Shown here: piece after piece, positions 45,034 through 55,115 of the stretch
How the letters are laid out: each line of letters opens with the position of its first letter
Position numbering within the stretch: position 1 is the stretch's first letter
Assembly (NCBI GenBank): GCA_002720745.1
Contig: PBJO01000002.1
Span: 111,858-175,857, forward strand
DNA from: Balneola sp.
GTDB taxonomy: Bacteria; Bacteroidota; Rhodothermia; Balneolales; Balneolaceae
Length of the DNA: 64,000 bases
Direction of reading: 5' to 3'
Notes under the pieces: model-generated
The model's input: only the letters and a program-made list of their open reading frames with translations
The model's database searches: none
Told to the model about the DNA's origin: nothing
Made by a program: the position numbers and the translations under genes

Positions 45034-45584
45034 TATGTTAAGACCGTTTATAATGCAAGCCAAAGATTCCAATATAAGGTTTCGATGCAGGGCTGAAGAT
45101 AGCATGCTTAGCCCATTAACTGATATTAGTTCAGGGACACAAAGACCATCGATCGGTTGTATTGTATTAGTATAAAGCGTACAGCTAAAACAGCTATACC
45201 TTTAGCTAGTGCAAAGAATCTTTAAATAATTAATGGTACTTATTTGTATGAAATTGACTTTGGGGCATTAGAAGGCGCTTATGTTGCGGATCGTCTGCCT
45301 TATCTGCGCACATTACAGGATTTGTGGAGATACGGACAAACCATTATACCAGTATGTTATAGAGAAGACCCTGAACAGGTTTTTGCGCGCGTCAATGGAT
45401 TTGTGAAAGAGGTAGTTTTGGAATAGATGAAACCGATAGAAGGAACCCTAAGAAGATTGTATTAGTATTGCATGGGCGATTAATTCGAATTTCGTTGTCG
45501 GTTTGGTTGGATCATGAACTAGAGAAAATGGATAAAATCGAACATAATAATAGAGCTATACATCAAATTGGATGGGATGGATAA
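45034..45584 (+). pseudogene. Histidine-phosphatase (phosphoglycerate-mutase-like) pseudogene
   Basis: Pieces of one histidine phosphatase appear in order across frames. FRCRAEDSMLSPLTD at about 45080-45125 corresponds to the QGRxDSPLTxxG region. RTAKTAIPLASAKNL-like text follows at about 45175-45225, equivalent to the RTxQTA helix. YEIDFGALEG at 45244-45275 gives the catalytic glutamate region, and VLVLHGRLIRISLSVWL at about 45460-45510 the VxHGxxIR motif with the second histidine. It ends HQIGWDG at 45584. Stops and frame changes separate the pieces, and the first RHG motif is not readable. It was probably an intact alpha-ribazole or metabolite phosphatase. Confidence 0.72.
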
Positions 45585-45719
45585 GAATTTATTCCATTAC
45601 AATTGCATATAACACAGCATTTACTCCAACTCACTTTTCAGGCTTGATGCTAAGTTTTTGCGTATATTATTATTCTATTTATTAACATATTTGCCTATTA
45701 GGGACCTTAGAAAAAGCTT

Positions 45720-46409
45720 ATGAGTGAAAAAGTACGATCCATGTTTGCTGATATTGCCTCCGATTATGATCGGGTGAATACGGTACTTTCATTTGGTATT
45801 CACCATGTATGGAGGGATCGGACCATTGCTGCGTCTGGCGTCACCAGAGGAGAAAGCGTATTGGACTGTGCTACCGGAACCGGTGATTTAGCTATTGCCT
45901 TCAAGAAAGCAGTTGGCCCGGAAGGATATGTGTTGGGAACTGATTTCTGCGCCCCAATGATTCAGCCAGCACCTGCTAAAGCTAAAAAGGAAGGTCTAGA
46001 GATTGATTTTGAAGTGGCTGATGCTATGGACTTACCATATCAAGATAATCGATTTGATCTGGCAAGTATATCTTTTGGGATACGAAACGTAGATGATCCT
46101 GTAAAGGCTCTTAGAGAAATGGCACGTGTTGTTAAACCTCGTGGGAAAGTAGTTGTGTTAGAGTTTGGACAACCTAAAGGATTAATGAAATTCCCATACG
46201 AACTCTATTCCCAGCATATTATGCCAACAGTAGGTGGATTGCTAAGTGGCAATAGAGATGCTTATGCCTATTTACCAAAAACGAGTGCGGCCTTTCCTGC
46301 AGGTGATAAATTCTTGAAGCTTATGGATGAGTCTGAAATGTTCGTATCCCACAAAGCAATTTCACTCACAGGCGGAATATCGTACATTTATCTTGGTATT
46401 GTTGCTTAA
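45720..46409 (+). CDS. ubiE: Demethylmenaquinone/2-methoxy-6-polyprenyl-benzoquinol methyltransferase
   Basis: 229 residues. The SAM site LDCATGTGDLAI and the family signatures FADIASDYDRVNTVLSFGIHHVWR and SFGIRNVDDPVKALREMARV are intact, as is the C-terminal GGISYIYLG. It methylates demethylmenaquinol to menaquinol (MenG activity; ubiquinone role unlikely in this lineage). First gene of a run with fabZ, panB and surE, 27 bases before fabZ. Confidence 0.95.
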   Translation: MSEKVRSMFADIASDYDRVNTVLSFGIHHVWRDRTIAASGVTRGESVLDCATGTGDLAIAFKKAVGPEGYVLGTDFCAPMIQPAPAKAKKEGLEIDFEVADAMDLPYQDNRFDLASISFGIRNVDDPVKALREMARVVKPRGKVVVLEFGQPKGLMKFPYELYSQHIMPTVGGLLSGNRDAYAYLPKTSAAFPAGDKFLKLMDESEMFVSHKAISLTGGISYIYLGIVA

Positions 46410-46436
46410 TTACTATTACTAAAACTGAGGAGCATA

Positions 46437-46874
46437 ATGACTATTGAAGACATAAAAAAAATTATCCCGCATCGCTATCCTTTCTTATTAGTAGATCGAG
46501 TAGTTGAAAAAACCGAAGATTCTATAAAAGCGTATAAAAATGTGACAGTTAATGAAGAATTTTTTAATGGACACTTTCCTGGGCAATCCATAATGCCTGG
46601 AGTTCTACAAGTAGAGGCTCTAGCCCAGACGGGAGCAGTTTTATTGATGACCGAAAAAGTAGACGATCCGTCCAACAGTTTAATGTTGTTTACCGGCATC
46701 AATAATTGCAAGTTTCGTCGTCAAGTAGTTCCTGGAGATCAGTTGTTTCTTGAGGTAGAGTTGGGCAGTATACGACGTAATTTTGTCACGATGAAAGGTA
46801 AAGCTACGGTTGATGGCCAAATTTGTTGTGAACTAGAGGCTTCAGCTGCCTTGGTTGAGAAAACAGGCAAGTAA
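46437..46874 (+). CDS. fabZ: 3-hydroxyacyl-ACP dehydratase FabZ
   Basis: 145 residues. The hot-dog fold signature IKKIIPHRYPFLLVDRV and the catalytic pair in NGHFPGQSIMPGVLQVEALAQTG (His and Glu) are clear. It dehydrates beta-hydroxyacyl-ACP in fatty acid synthesis. It is encoded separately, not fused to LpxC as in many Bacteroidota. Confidence 0.95.
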   Translation: MTIEDIKKIIPHRYPFLLVDRVVEKTEDSIKAYKNVTVNEEFFNGHFPGQSIMPGVLQVEALAQTGAVLLMTEKVDDPSNSLMLFTGINNCKFRRQVVPGDQLFLEVELGSIRRNFVTMKGKATVDGQICCELEASAALVEKTGK

Positions 46875-46889
46875 CATATCCAAATCGAT

Positions 46890-47747
46890 ATGGGTACCCA
46901 AACAAGTAAAAATAGCGGATCTATGCCTGGACATTCCATCCCAAATCAGGTTAAAGTAACCACCCAAACCGTGGTTGAAATGAAGCAGAGGGGAGAAAAA
47001 ATTTCAATGCTTACTGCTTATGACTTCACAATGGCTAGAATCATTGATGCCGCTGGAATTGATGTATTACTTGTTGGTGACTCTGCTTCGAATGTAATGG
47101 CTGGAAATGATACCACCGTTCCAATCACCTTAGAGCATATGATTTATCACACCCAATGTGTAGAGCGAGGTGTAGAAAGGGCTTTGGTCATCGCTGACAT
47201 GCCATTTATGAGCTATCAAGTTACCCCAAAAGAGGCTCTAATCAATGCAGGCCGCTTAATGAAGGAAGCGGGGGCACATGCCGTAAAACTTGAAGGCGGT
47301 AGAACCATCATAGATACCGTAAAAAAGATTGTTGATGCAGGAATCCCTGTGATGGGTCATCTAGGTTTGACGCCTCAATCTATTTATCAGTTTGGAACAT
47401 ATAAAGTCCGAGCCAAAGAACAGACTGAGGCAGATCAGTTAATTGAGGATGCACTAAAATTACAAGAAGTCGGTATATTTGCACTGGTATTAGAAAAAAT
47501 TCCATCGGCGCTTGCAGCTGAGGTAACCAAGCAATTACACATACCAACCATTGGTATAGGTGCCGGTCAGGGGTGTGACGGCCAGGTATTAGTCGTGCAT
47601 GATATGTTGGGTATGAATAAACACTTTTCTCCTCGCTTTTTACGCCTTTATGCAGATTTCGAACTGATGATGACTCAGGCTGTTCAACAGTACGTCGAAG
47701 ACGTAAAAACCAAAGATTTTCCTAATGAAAATGAACAATATGCCTAA
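46890..47747 (+). CDS. panB: 3-methyl-2-oxobutanoate hydroxymethyltransferase
   Basis: 285 residues. [36 protein letters not shown] and the metal/folate region [34 protein letters not shown] are the PanB landmarks. First committed step of pantothenate synthesis, using methylene-THF. The annotated start could be 11 codons late ([12 protein letters not shown]). Its 3' end overlaps surE by up to 23 bases. Confidence 0.95.
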   Translation: MGTQTSKNSGSMPGHSIPNQVKVTTQTVVEMKQRGEKISMLTAYDFTMARIIDAAGIDVLLVGDSASNVMAGNDTTVPITLEHMIYHTQCVERGVERALVIADMPFMSYQVTPKEALINAGRLMKEAGAHAVKLEGGRTIIDTVKKIVDAGIPVMGHLGLTPQSIYQFGTYKVRAKEQTEADQLIEDALKLQEVGIFALVLEKIPSALAAEVTKQLHIPTIGIGAGQGCDGQVLVVHDMLGMNKHFSPRFLRLYADFELMMTQAVQQYVEDVKTKDFPNENEQYA

Positions 47748-48504
47748 AAATATACCTTATATATTAGTCTCTAATGACGATGGTTTTTTTTCAAATGGAA
47801 TTCAAGCACTGGCACGATTAGCTGCAGAGTTTGGTCGGGTCATCGTCGTAGCCCCAGATAAAGAGCAAAGTGCGGTTGGGCATGCAGTAACCATTTATGA
47901 GCCTTTAAGAGTAAATCGCATAAAAGTGGTTGATGATATTGAGGGCTTTTCGGTTACAGGCACGCCCGCGGATTGTGTTAAATTGGCAGATGATCAACTT
48001 TTGGAGGAAAAGCCTGATTTGGTTTTGAGTGGAATTAATCATGGAAGTAATGCTGGAATAAATTTATTGTACTCTGGGACTGTTAGTGCAGCAACAGAGG
48101 GTAGCCTTTTAGGCTATCCATCTATTGCAGTTTCATGCACTGATTACAACAGTGATGCAGACTTGAGTGCTTGCATGGTAGCAGCGCGCTTAATGATTGA
48201 TCAAGTGCTTAAAAAAGGTTTACCAAAAGGGGTGACTTTGAATATAAATGCGCCCTCAGGGCCGTTTAAAGGACTTAAATGGTCAAAAATGGCAGATTCT
48301 CGATATATAGAAGAGTATGAGGGTCGCAAAGATCCATTGAAAAGACCGTATTACTGGTTAACAGGTAAATTTGAGTTATTGGATACCTCACCGGATGCAG
48401 ATATACAATTGCTTGATCAAGGCTATGCTTCAGTCACACCTATCAAGTACGATTTAACTGACTATGACTTGCTCAACGAAATGAAACAGAGCTTAAAGTC
48501 CTGA
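47725..48504 (+). CDS. surE: 5'/3'-nucleotidase SurE
   Basis: 259 residues. [17 protein letters not shown] with the metal-binding DD and the N in [10 protein letters not shown] are typical, as is [10 protein letters not shown]. It hydrolyses nucleoside monophosphates and is often a survival protein. The better start is the third methionine ([15 protein letters not shown] at 47740), which would reduce the overlap with panB. Last gene of the ubiE run. Confidence 0.93.
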   Translation: MKMNNMPKNIPYILVSNDDGFFSNGIQALARLAAEFGRVIVVAPDKEQSAVGHAVTIYEPLRVNRIKVVDDIEGFSVTGTPADCVKLADDQLLEEKPDLVLSGINHGSNAGINLLYSGTVSAATEGSLLGYPSIAVSCTDYNSDADLSACMVAARLMIDQVLKKGLPKGVTLNINAPSGPFKGLKWSKMADSRYIEEYEGRKDPLKRPYYWLTGKFELLDTSPDADIQLLDQGYASVTPIKYDLTDYDLLNEMKQSLKS

Positions 48505-48580
48505 ATTCTAGTGTAGTTATGAGCCATTAATACCGATACATTTGGACTTTGCTTTATTATACACTCCTTAAAAAATTGCT

Positions 48581-49435
48581 CTAAAACTCTCGGCTTTTGA
48601 GATGCTGGATAATTCCAGTCCAAAACTCTAGATACCTTTTTTTAGCTTCTCTGCTTCCAACTTGTACATTGATCAGATTTAAATGTGATAAACGAATTGT
48701 ACCTAAATGTTCACCCCACTGTGCGCTTTCAACCGATACAAAAGAATCGTTAGAACCTTCTTTTTCATGGATTAGATTGTTTTGAAAAAGAAAAATGGGG
48801 TTCAAAGAGTCATTGGTACCTTTTCCAACCGCCGCAGAATAAGAAAAAATTGGAATATCCGCAGGGTCAGGAGTGTTTGGATTGAAGTGTTCCTGTACAT
48901 ACCTCCGAGTCAATTGGTCTACTGAACCAAATGCATCGTTACATTCTTTGATGTACACATTGTCGGCAAACCAGTCTACAATATCTCCAATGCGTTCGGA
49001 TAATATTTCTGGTGTAAATCGAACAAAATCTGCCAGATAAGTACCTTTATGTGGGGTTGCAATGGTGGTTAATGAGGCGATTTTTTCTTCTATGCCTAAA
49101 TGTGCAAGGGCATACCTCATGTCCAGTCCGCCCATACTGTGGGCTATTACATTGAACTTTGATATGGAATGCCGATGGCTTAGATAATTAATTATTCGTA
49201 CCCAACTTCGAGCGCGGACTTCAATAGGAGCATAGGGAACGATGTTGGGAGCGAAGGCTAACAATCCATGTATTCGCATACACATACAAGGGTCATGCAA
49301 TGGCGAGGGTTTAACCAAAGAGCCTATGGCGCCAAAGCCGTGACACAGGAGCACTGGGTAGCGTAGGGACCATACCGTTGGTTGCGGATATTCTTTTATT
49401 TCTAACCTTTTAAGTAGCCCACTTCGATCTTTCAT
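48581..49435 (-). CDS. Alpha/beta-hydrolase, triacylglycerol-lipase-like
   Basis: 284 residues. Oxyanion region YPVLLCHGFGAIGSL and nucleophile elbow NVIAHSMGGLDMRYAL (Ser in AHSMG). An aspartate in NDSFVSVESAQWG and a histidine in IRLSHLNLIN complete a plausible triad. There is no signal peptide, unlike the secreted bacterial lipases it resembles, so it is probably a cytoplasmic or peripheral carboxylesterase. Its ATG overlaps the stop of the upstream gene by 4 bases (ATGA). Confidence 0.82.
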   Translation of the reverse strand: MKDRSGLLKRLEIKEYPQPTVWSLRYPVLLCHGFGAIGSLVKPSPLHDPCMCMRIHGLLAFAPNIVPYAPIEVRARSWVRIINYLSHRHSISKFNVIAHSMGGLDMRYALAHLGIEEKIASLTTIATPHKGTYLADFVRFTPEILSERIGDIVDWFADNVYIKECNDAFGSVDQLTRRYVQEHFNPNTPDPADIPIFSYSAAVGKGTNDSLNPIFLFQNNLIHEKEGSNDSFVSVESAQWGEHLGTIRLSHLNLINVQVGSREAKKRYLEFWTGIIQHLKSREF

Positions 49436-49887
49436 AATTTGGATGAATCAGGTAGACTGTTACGAGTAGAATCTGAGGATGAGGTTATATCAGGACTGGT
49501 CCGGACTCTTAGAGTGCGGTAAATGGTGCCATTTGAGGTGACGTAAAGGTGAATGTCTTGTTCAGGGAATAGTACTTTTCCAGGTAGTTGAATACCATAT
49601 TCTGTCAATAACTTGTGCAATTCATAGTGCAGCGTAGTCTTTGAAAAACCTGCAGGGGTATCTATTTGATATACTTTACGAATAAAAAGGGAATCTTTAA
49701 CAGCTGTGTAGACTCGGTAATGATCATTGGCAATACCTTGTTTTTGTAGTCCTTTTTGAATTACTTCGTCCAAATGCTTTTGTGAAGTAATACGCATCGA
49801 AGTGGATATAGGTATGGATATAAGTAAATAAGTACTAGTAGCACATGCAAAAGTCAGGAGAATAACGAGTATTATTTTTTTATTCAT
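49432..49887 (-). CDS. Small uncharacterised single-pass membrane or exported protein
   Basis: 151 residues. One N-terminal hydrophobic stretch (about 4-28) works as a signal anchor. The rest is soluble and predicted mixed alpha/beta, with a serine- and threonine-rich C-terminus (DITSSSDSTRNSLPDSS). No family recognised. Overlapped by the lipase (ATGA) and 9 bases after coaBC, so it is part of that operon. Confidence 0.6.
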   Translation of the reverse strand: MNKKIILVILLTFACATSTYLLISIPISTSMRITSQKHLDEVIQKGLQKQGIANDHYRVYTAVKDSLFIRKVYQIDTPAGFSKTTLHYELHKLLTEYGIQLPGKVLFPEQDIHLYVTSNGTIYRTLRVRTSPDITSSSDSTRNSLPDSSKL

Positions 49888-49896
49888 AAAAGTGAT

Positions 49897-51144
49897 TTAT
49901 CTCAAAAATATACTACGTAGTAGACTCATGGCCAAGTCGTCTTTGGACCCTTCAAAGGATTCCTCTACACCATCTCCTACTAGAATTACTTTATTATAGT
50001 GACTTGCAAAGCCCTGTTGTCCAGACCCAATATAATTGGCTATAATCCAATCAGCATTTTTCTTAGTTCGTTTGGCTTTAGCCTGTTCTAGTAAATTGGT
50101 GGTTTCCATTGCAAAACCAATACTTATGGTATCTGAATCTTTATGATCCCCAATCCATTTAAGAATATCAGGAGTAGAAGTTAAGGAAATTTGAGGTTTA
50201 CCTTGGCTTTTTTTGATTTTATATTTTTGAGTAGTTGTGGGCTTAAAATCAGAAACAGCAGCAGCTTTAATGAAAATATCTGCAGGGTGAAGTGCTTTTA
50301 CTTGTTCAAACATATCTTGAGCGGAGAGTACAGCATAGCTTTGAATACCCTCAGGAATAGTCAATGAAATTGGCCCGTGGACCAGATGGACCTGACCTCC
50401 TAAGCGTTGTGCTGCTTTTACCATAGCTAACCCCATTTTACCCGAACTTGGATTGGATATAAAACGGACTGGGTCAATGTGTTCACGAGTAGGTCCTGCG
50501 GTGACAACTACTTTTTTTCCGTAGAGAGGCCCTGTTTCTACGGCCAATAATTCTTCTACATGCGCAACAATATGATCGGGCTCAGGTAATCGCCCTTTAC
50601 CTGTGAGCCCGCTGGCCAGGTATCCTTCCTCTGGTTCTATGAGATGGAAACCGCGACTTTTTAATAGCTCAAGATTATGTGTAGTAGCGGGAGCATTCAT
50701 CATCTCGCCATCCATGGTAGGACAGATCAATATTGGAGCTCTAGAAGCCAACACGGCTGCAGTGAGCAGGTTGTCGGAATTACCGTAAGTAATTTTGGCT
50801 ATCGTATTTGCCGTGCACGGAGCAATTACAAATAAGTCGGCCCACTCGCCCCACTGGATGTGGCGTGTCCATGGGTTATGAACTTTTTCAGAAGCATTAA
50901 ATTGAGCAAGTTCTGTAATTGCTGATGAATTATGTTGTCTGTCGTCTTGTACAAAGGAGTGCACGCCAACTTCATGACCTGTTAACGCAGAGAAAGTTTC
51001 TTCACCAATAAACCTGGTTGCAGCCGGGGTCATAATTACCCGAACCAAAGCTCCTCTTTTTTGAAAAGCACGCACTAAGTACGCTGCTTTATACGCCGCT
51101 ATACCTCCGGTGACCCCAAGAAGGATGTGTCTCCGGGAGAGCAT
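49897..51144 (-). CDS. coaBC: Bifunctional phosphopantothenoylcysteine decarboxylase/synthase CoaBC
   Basis: 415 residues. The CoaC flavoprotein half has [38 protein letters not shown] and the active-site motif as PTMDGEMMN (Asp instead of Asn, common in this lineage). The CoaB half has [25 protein letters not shown] and KYKIKK. An insertion of about 30 residues (70-98) precedes the decarboxylase core. Makes 4'-phosphopantetheine; panB in the window supplies the pantothenate pathway. Three bases from rpoZ. Confidence 0.94.
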   Translation of the reverse strand: MLSRRHILLGVTGGIAAYKAAYLVRAFQKRGALVRVIMTPAATRFIGEETFSALTGHEVGVHSFVQDDRQHNSSAITELAQFNASEKVHNPWTRHIQWGEWADLFVIAPCTANTIAKITYGNSDNLLTAAVLASRAPILICPTMDGEMMNAPATTHNLELLKSRGFHLIEPEEGYLASGLTGKGRLPEPDHIVAHVEELLAVETGPLYGKKVVVTAGPTREHIDPVRFISNPSSGKMGLAMVKAAQRLGGQVHLVHGPISLTIPEGIQSYAVLSAQDMFEQVKALHPADIFIKAAAVSDFKPTTTQKYKIKKSQGKPQISLTSTPDILKWIGDHKDSDTISIGFAMETTNLLEQAKAKRTKKNADWIIANYIGSGQQGFASHYNKVILVGDGVEESFEGSKDDLAMSLLRSIFLR

Positions 51145-51147
51145 ATG

Positions 51148-51438
51148 TTAATCAACTTCAGGTCTGCGGTAGTAAATCGCGTCGTCTTCCATTTCGCTAA
51201 TCGCACGACGAGTGGCATGAGGTAACTTTTCGAATGCCTTAGAAATTTGCTCTTGTTCTTCGTTAAAAGAAAATTCATCGTCATCCTCGAATCCTTCGAA
51301 GTATTGTAGTTTTTCGTCTAATTCGAGTTTTTCTTGAGCAGCAATCTGGCGGGCTCGTTTACCCAAAATAACCATGAGTTCGTACTTGTTTCCAGTTACT
51401 TCTTTTAGGTGTTCGATATCGAGTGTTTTAATCGGCAT
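51148..51438 (-). CDS. rpoZ: RNA polymerase omega subunit-like protein
   Basis: 96 residues. The N-terminal helix-rich segment LKEVTGNKYELMVILGKRARQIAAQE matches the conserved omega core (the region that clasps the beta-prime C-terminus). The C-terminal half is acidic and lineage-specific. Position between gmk and coaBC is the standard rpoZ site, which supports the call. Confidence 0.85.
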   Translation of the reverse strand: MPIKTLDIEHLKEVTGNKYELMVILGKRARQIAAQEKLELDEKLQYFEGFEDDDEFSFNEEQEQISKAFEKLPHATRRAISEMEDDAIYYRRPEVD

Positions 51439-51442
51439 AATT

Positions 51443-52012
51443 TTAATATAAATTTAAGAAGGTCTGTACAACGTTTTTTAGTTCGCTGTAGGCTTTTTCT
51501 AAATTATCATTCGTGATAATAGCATCGAAGTGACCTGTGTACTTAAGTTCTTCATCCGCTCGTTCTCTTCTTAGCTTCAAGGAAGATTCACTTTCGGTAT
51601 TGCGATTTCTAAGTCGCTTTTCCAAAATCTCAAGTGATGGTGGTTGTAAGAACAAAGCCAAACAACGTTCATTGAATAAGGTTTTTATTCGTACGGCACC
51701 TTTCACATCAACATCTAGCAAAGTAAAATATCCTTTTTCTGTATTTTTTACAAGCTCTGAACGTAATGTTCCGTAACGAGTACCGCCATAAAATTCCTCC
51801 CATTCTATGAAGTCTCCATTATCTATTTTTTGTTGGAATTCATCCATACTTAAATAGTAGTAGTCTGCCCCATGCGATTCGCCTTTTCGGGGTGCTCTGG
51901 TCGTTGCAGAAATACTGAATTTTAAATTTGGAAAGTCTTCGAATAAGCGTTTTGCTATGGTGGACTTACCCGTACCACTAGGCGCTGCGAGTAATATAAT
52001 AAGAGGCTGCAT
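51443..52012 (-). CDS. gmk: Guanylate kinase
   Basis: 189 residues. P-loop APSGTGKSTIAK, GMP-binding SISATTRAPRKGE, YYYLSMDEF and GTRYGTLRSEL. Converts GMP to GDP. Its start overlaps the yicC stop by one base. Confidence 0.96.
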   Translation of the reverse strand: MQPLIILLAAPSGTGKSTIAKRLFEDFPNLKFSISATTRAPRKGESHGADYYYLSMDEFQQKIDNGDFIEWEEFYGGTRYGTLRSELVKNTEKGYFTLLDVDVKGAVRIKTLFNERCLALFLQPPSLEILEKRLRNRNTESESSLKLRRERADEELKYTGHFDAIITNDNLEKAYSELKNVVQTFLNLY

Positions 52013-52899
52013 TACTCAATATTTTGAACTTGTTCTCTAATTTGTTCAAGCATCTCCTTGGCTTTTACTACTTCATGGGCAATGCTGGAGTCATTTGCCT
52101 TGGATCCAATGGTATTGAGTTCTCGGTTAATCTCTTGAGTTAAGAAATTTAATCGACGCCCTGCATGCTCGTCAGACTTGATAGCTTCGGTGAAAAACTT
52201 TAAATGAGCAACTAAACGAACCGTTTCTTCGGTAATATCCATTTTATCAGCCATTAAGGCTACTTCCATTTCCAACCTGTCTGCATCAATTTTTTCATCA
52301 TCCAAAAGAACGAATAAACGTTCTTGTAGTTTCTTTTTTAGTTCTTCTCCACGTCCATCTGTTGTCCTTCTAATCTGACTAAGAGCCTCTTGGATACCCA
52401 ATATTCGGCTATTAATGTCATCCTTTAATTGGGCACCTTCTTGGCGCTTCATTTCCATTAATTTTTCTATAGCCACCTCATTAGCTTGCTGAATCAGCGA
52501 CCAACAAAGTTTGTCATGCTCGGGGTCATGTACCGGTTCGGGTTGGGTAATTAAATCATTGAACTGTAGCAATTGATTTAATTCAATTTTTGCGTCAGTT
52601 CCGATGGTTGTTTGGATTTTCTGAAGAATCTGCATGTAGTTAGCCAGCTTTTGAGCGTCTAAAATAGGTGCTTGACGCGGAGACTCAGTATTATCTAAGT
52701 GAATACTAACGTTTAATTTCCCTCGTGATATATGCTGAGTCAAAATTTCTTTTAACTGCAATTCTTTGTCTTGAAATTGTTGTGGCAATCGCGCACTAAT
52801 ATCAAGATAGCGAGAATTTAAGGTTTTAAGTTCTACTATGGCTGTCACCCCATTTTCGCTGGCTTCACCGCGCCCGAAGCCGGTCATCGAAATAATCAT
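52012..52899 (-). CDS. yicC: YicC-family endoribonuclease
   Basis: 295 residues. MTGFGRGEA at the N-terminus, the central helical region and the C-terminal RRLNFLTQEINRELNTIGSKAND signature are characteristic. The family cleaves RNA, including small regulatory RNAs, in E. coli. First gene of the yicC-gmk-rpoZ-coaBC operon. Confidence 0.93.
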   Translation of the reverse strand: MIISMTGFGRGEASENGVTAIVELKTLNSRYLDISARLPQQFQDKELQLKEILTQHISRGKLNVSIHLDNTESPRQAPILDAQKLANYMQILQKIQTTIGTDAKIELNQLLQFNDLITQPEPVHDPEHDKLCWSLIQQANEVAIEKLMEMKRQEGAQLKDDINSRILGIQEALSQIRRTTDGRGEELKKKLQERLFVLLDDEKIDADRLEMEVALMADKMDITEETVRLVAHLKFFTEAIKSDEHAGRRLNFLTQEINRELNTIGSKANDSSIAHEVVKAKEMLEQIREQVQNIE

Positions 52900-53018
52900 A
52901 GTCTATGAAATAAAAAGTTACATAAAAGTACAAAATGCATATGCCGATTAAAAACGTTATGCTTTAAAACAAACTTGAGTACTATGTTTTATTGAGGTTG
53001 AAATCCTATCTTATCTGT

Positions 53019-54932
53019 ATGAATATTTTAGGTATATCTGCCTTTTATCACGATTCGGCTGCCGCATTTTTGGAGGATGGGACCATTATAGCCGCTGCCC
53101 AAGAAGAGCGTTTCACCCGAAAGAAACAAGATGCAGGCTTTCCTAGCAATGCCATACAATATGTACTTGATGAATCGGGTTACTCGTTGCAGCAGGTTGA
53201 TGTAATTATCTTTTATGATAAACCCTTTCTAAAACTAGAACGACTTTTGGAAAGTTATCTCTCTTACGCACCTCGTGGTATTCGCTCGTTTATAACAGCA
53301 ATGCCGGTATGGTTAAAAGAAAAGATGTTCCTTAAGCGAATGATTCGACAGTCATTGACAGAAATGGGTTTTGAAGGGGTCAAAAAAATACCCTTACTTT
53401 TCCCTGAGCATCATCTTTCGCATGCGGCGAGTGCGTTTTATCCATCGCCCTTCGAAGAGGCAGCCATATTAACGATTGATGGAGTAGGAGAATGGGCTAC
53501 AACAACGATTAGTAAAGGATCCGGGACCCAGATTACGCTTATTAAGGAGTTAAACTTTCCACATTCACTGGGGCTATTGTATTCTGCTTTCACTTATTTT
53601 TTAGGCTTTAAAGTTAATTCAGGCGAATATAAATTAATGGGTTTGGCCCCCTATGGGGTTCCTGGTAGTTCCCGCGTGAAGAAGTTTAAAGAAATCATCT
53701 ATACACAATTGGTTAAGGTGTACGAAGATGGATCATTGTGGCTGAATGAATCATATTTTAGTTATACCACAGGTCTTCGAATGGTTCCTGATAAAAAATG
53801 GAAAACTTTGTTTGGATTTCCGCGGCGTCAAGATGAAGGAAATATAAGTCCTGAGCAAGCAGATTTGGCTCTCGCTATCCAAGAAATTACACAAGAAGTA
53901 GTAATTAAAATGGCTCAACATGCCCAAAAAGTTACGGGGTCAGACTATTTGTGTATGGCTGGTGGAGTTGCTCTTAATTGTGTAGCTAACGGTCAACTCC
54001 AATATGAAAATATTTTTAGGGATATATACATTCAACCCGCTGCAGGTGATGCCGGTGGGGCTCTTGGAGCTGCATTAGCCGCTTACTATTTGAATTTTGA
54101 GGGTAAACGTAGATCTAAGAAGGAATCTGTGATATCACGAGCACCTGGGAGTATGAGTGAGTCCGAGCTAGTAGCTTTTCCGAGTTTAGCTATGGATGAA
54201 ATGAAGGGATCATACCTTGGTCCATCCTACAGTAAAGAAGCCATCAGAAAAGCCTTAAAACCTTATGCTGGAGTCTACACCAAATACACTCGTCCAGATC
54301 TTTTCGAAGCTGTGGCTGAGCACATAAAAGAAGGCGCAGTAGTAGGCTGGTTCCAGGGTCGCATGGAGTTTGGACCCCGAGCTTTGGGCGCTCGTAGTAT
54401 TATTGCCGATCCGAGGCGGAGTGACATGCAAATAAAATTAAATTTGAAGATAAAATATCGGGAATCCTTTCGTCCTTTTGCACCCTCTGTACTTTGGGAG
54501 GATGCGCAAGAATATTTTGCCTTAAAACACCCTTCACCATACATGTTACAGGTTTACCCAGTCTCCAAAGAGCACAGAAATGAGCTCCCATCAGGCTTCG
54601 ATTCATTTGGTTTACGTGATAAATTGGGGGTAATACGTTCGGATGTTCCAGCGATTACTCACATTGATTTTTCTGCTAGAGTACAGACTGTTCATCCAGA
54701 GTTTAATGCCGATTATGCATCCCTTTTACGGGCATTTAAAAACAAAACTGGCCTTGGGATGTTGATAAATACCTCTTTCAATGTTAGGGGTGAACCCATT
54801 GTTTGCAGCCCGGCCGATGCTTATGAATGTTTTATGAATACGGAAATGGATGTTTTAGTGCTGGATGAGTATGTTCTACTTAAATCAATGCAGCCTAAGT
54901 GGGTTAAAAAACGAATATTTGAAAAAGATTAA
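53019..54932 (+). CDS. O-carbamoyltransferase (NodU/TobZ/SxtI family)
   Basis: 637 residues from the ATG at 53019, preferred because MNILGISAFYHDSAAAFLEDG is the normal family start. The N-terminal Kae1-like domain shows AAQEERFTRKKQDAGFP, SHAASAFYPSPF, LTIDGVGEWAT and AGGVALNCVANG; the C-terminal YrdC-like/carbamoyltransferase domain has GWFQGRMEFGPRALGARSI and INTSFNVRGEPIVCSP. It transfers a carbamoyl group from carbamoyl phosphate to a hydroxyl, probably on a surface sugar or a small molecule. The two next genes, DUF5989 and SxtJ-like, are its usual partners. Confidence 0.94.
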   Translation: MNILGISAFYHDSAAAFLEDGTIIAAAQEERFTRKKQDAGFPSNAIQYVLDESGYSLQQVDVIIFYDKPFLKLERLLESYLSYAPRGIRSFITAMPVWLKEKMFLKRMIRQSLTEMGFEGVKKIPLLFPEHHLSHAASAFYPSPFEEAAILTIDGVGEWATTTISKGSGTQITLIKELNFPHSLGLLYSAFTYFLGFKVNSGEYKLMGLAPYGVPGSSRVKKFKEIIYTQLVKVYEDGSLWLNESYFSYTTGLRMVPDKKWKTLFGFPRRQDEGNISPEQADLALAIQEITQEVVIKMAQHAQKVTGSDYLCMAGGVALNCVANGQLQYENIFRDIYIQPAAGDAGGALGAALAAYYLNFEGKRRSKKESVISRAPGSMSESELVAFPSLAMDEMKGSYLGPSYSKEAIRKALKPYAGVYTKYTRPDLFEAVAEHIKEGAVVGWFQGRMEFGPRALGARSIIADPRRSDMQIKLNLKIKYRESFRPFAPSVLWEDAQEYFALKHPSPYMLQVYPVSKEHRNELPSGFDSFGLRDKLGVIRSDVPAITHIDFSARVQTVHPEFNADYASLLRAFKNKTGLGMLINTSFNVRGEPIVCSPADAYECFMNTEMDVLVLDEYVLLKSMQPKWVKKRIFEKD

Positions 54933-54953
54933 GCTAATTTAAATACACATTAT

Positions 54954-55103
54954 ATGGAATTATTAAAAGATTTATGGGGATTTATGAAAGAGCGCAAGAA
55001 GATTTGGTTGGCTCCTGTAATTGTTGTTTTAGTGCTTCTAGGGGCCTTAATTGTTATTGGTGGAGGATCGTCTATTGCACCATTTATCTATACATTATTC
55101 TAA
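54954..55103 (+). CDS. DUF5989-family small membrane protein
   Basis: 49 residues, MELLKDLWGFMKERKKIW then one transmembrane helix (about 19-37, LAPVIVVLVLLGALIVIGG) and a short tail SSIAPFIYTLF. The pattern is the DUF5989 signature, nearly always beside a carbamoyltransferase and SxtJ. Twenty-one bases after the carbamoyltransferase stop. Function unknown. Confidence 0.85.
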   Translation: MELLKDLWGFMKERKKIWLAPVIVVLVLLGALIVIGGGSSIAPFIYTLF

Positions 55104-55115
55104 GGTCATGTACTA

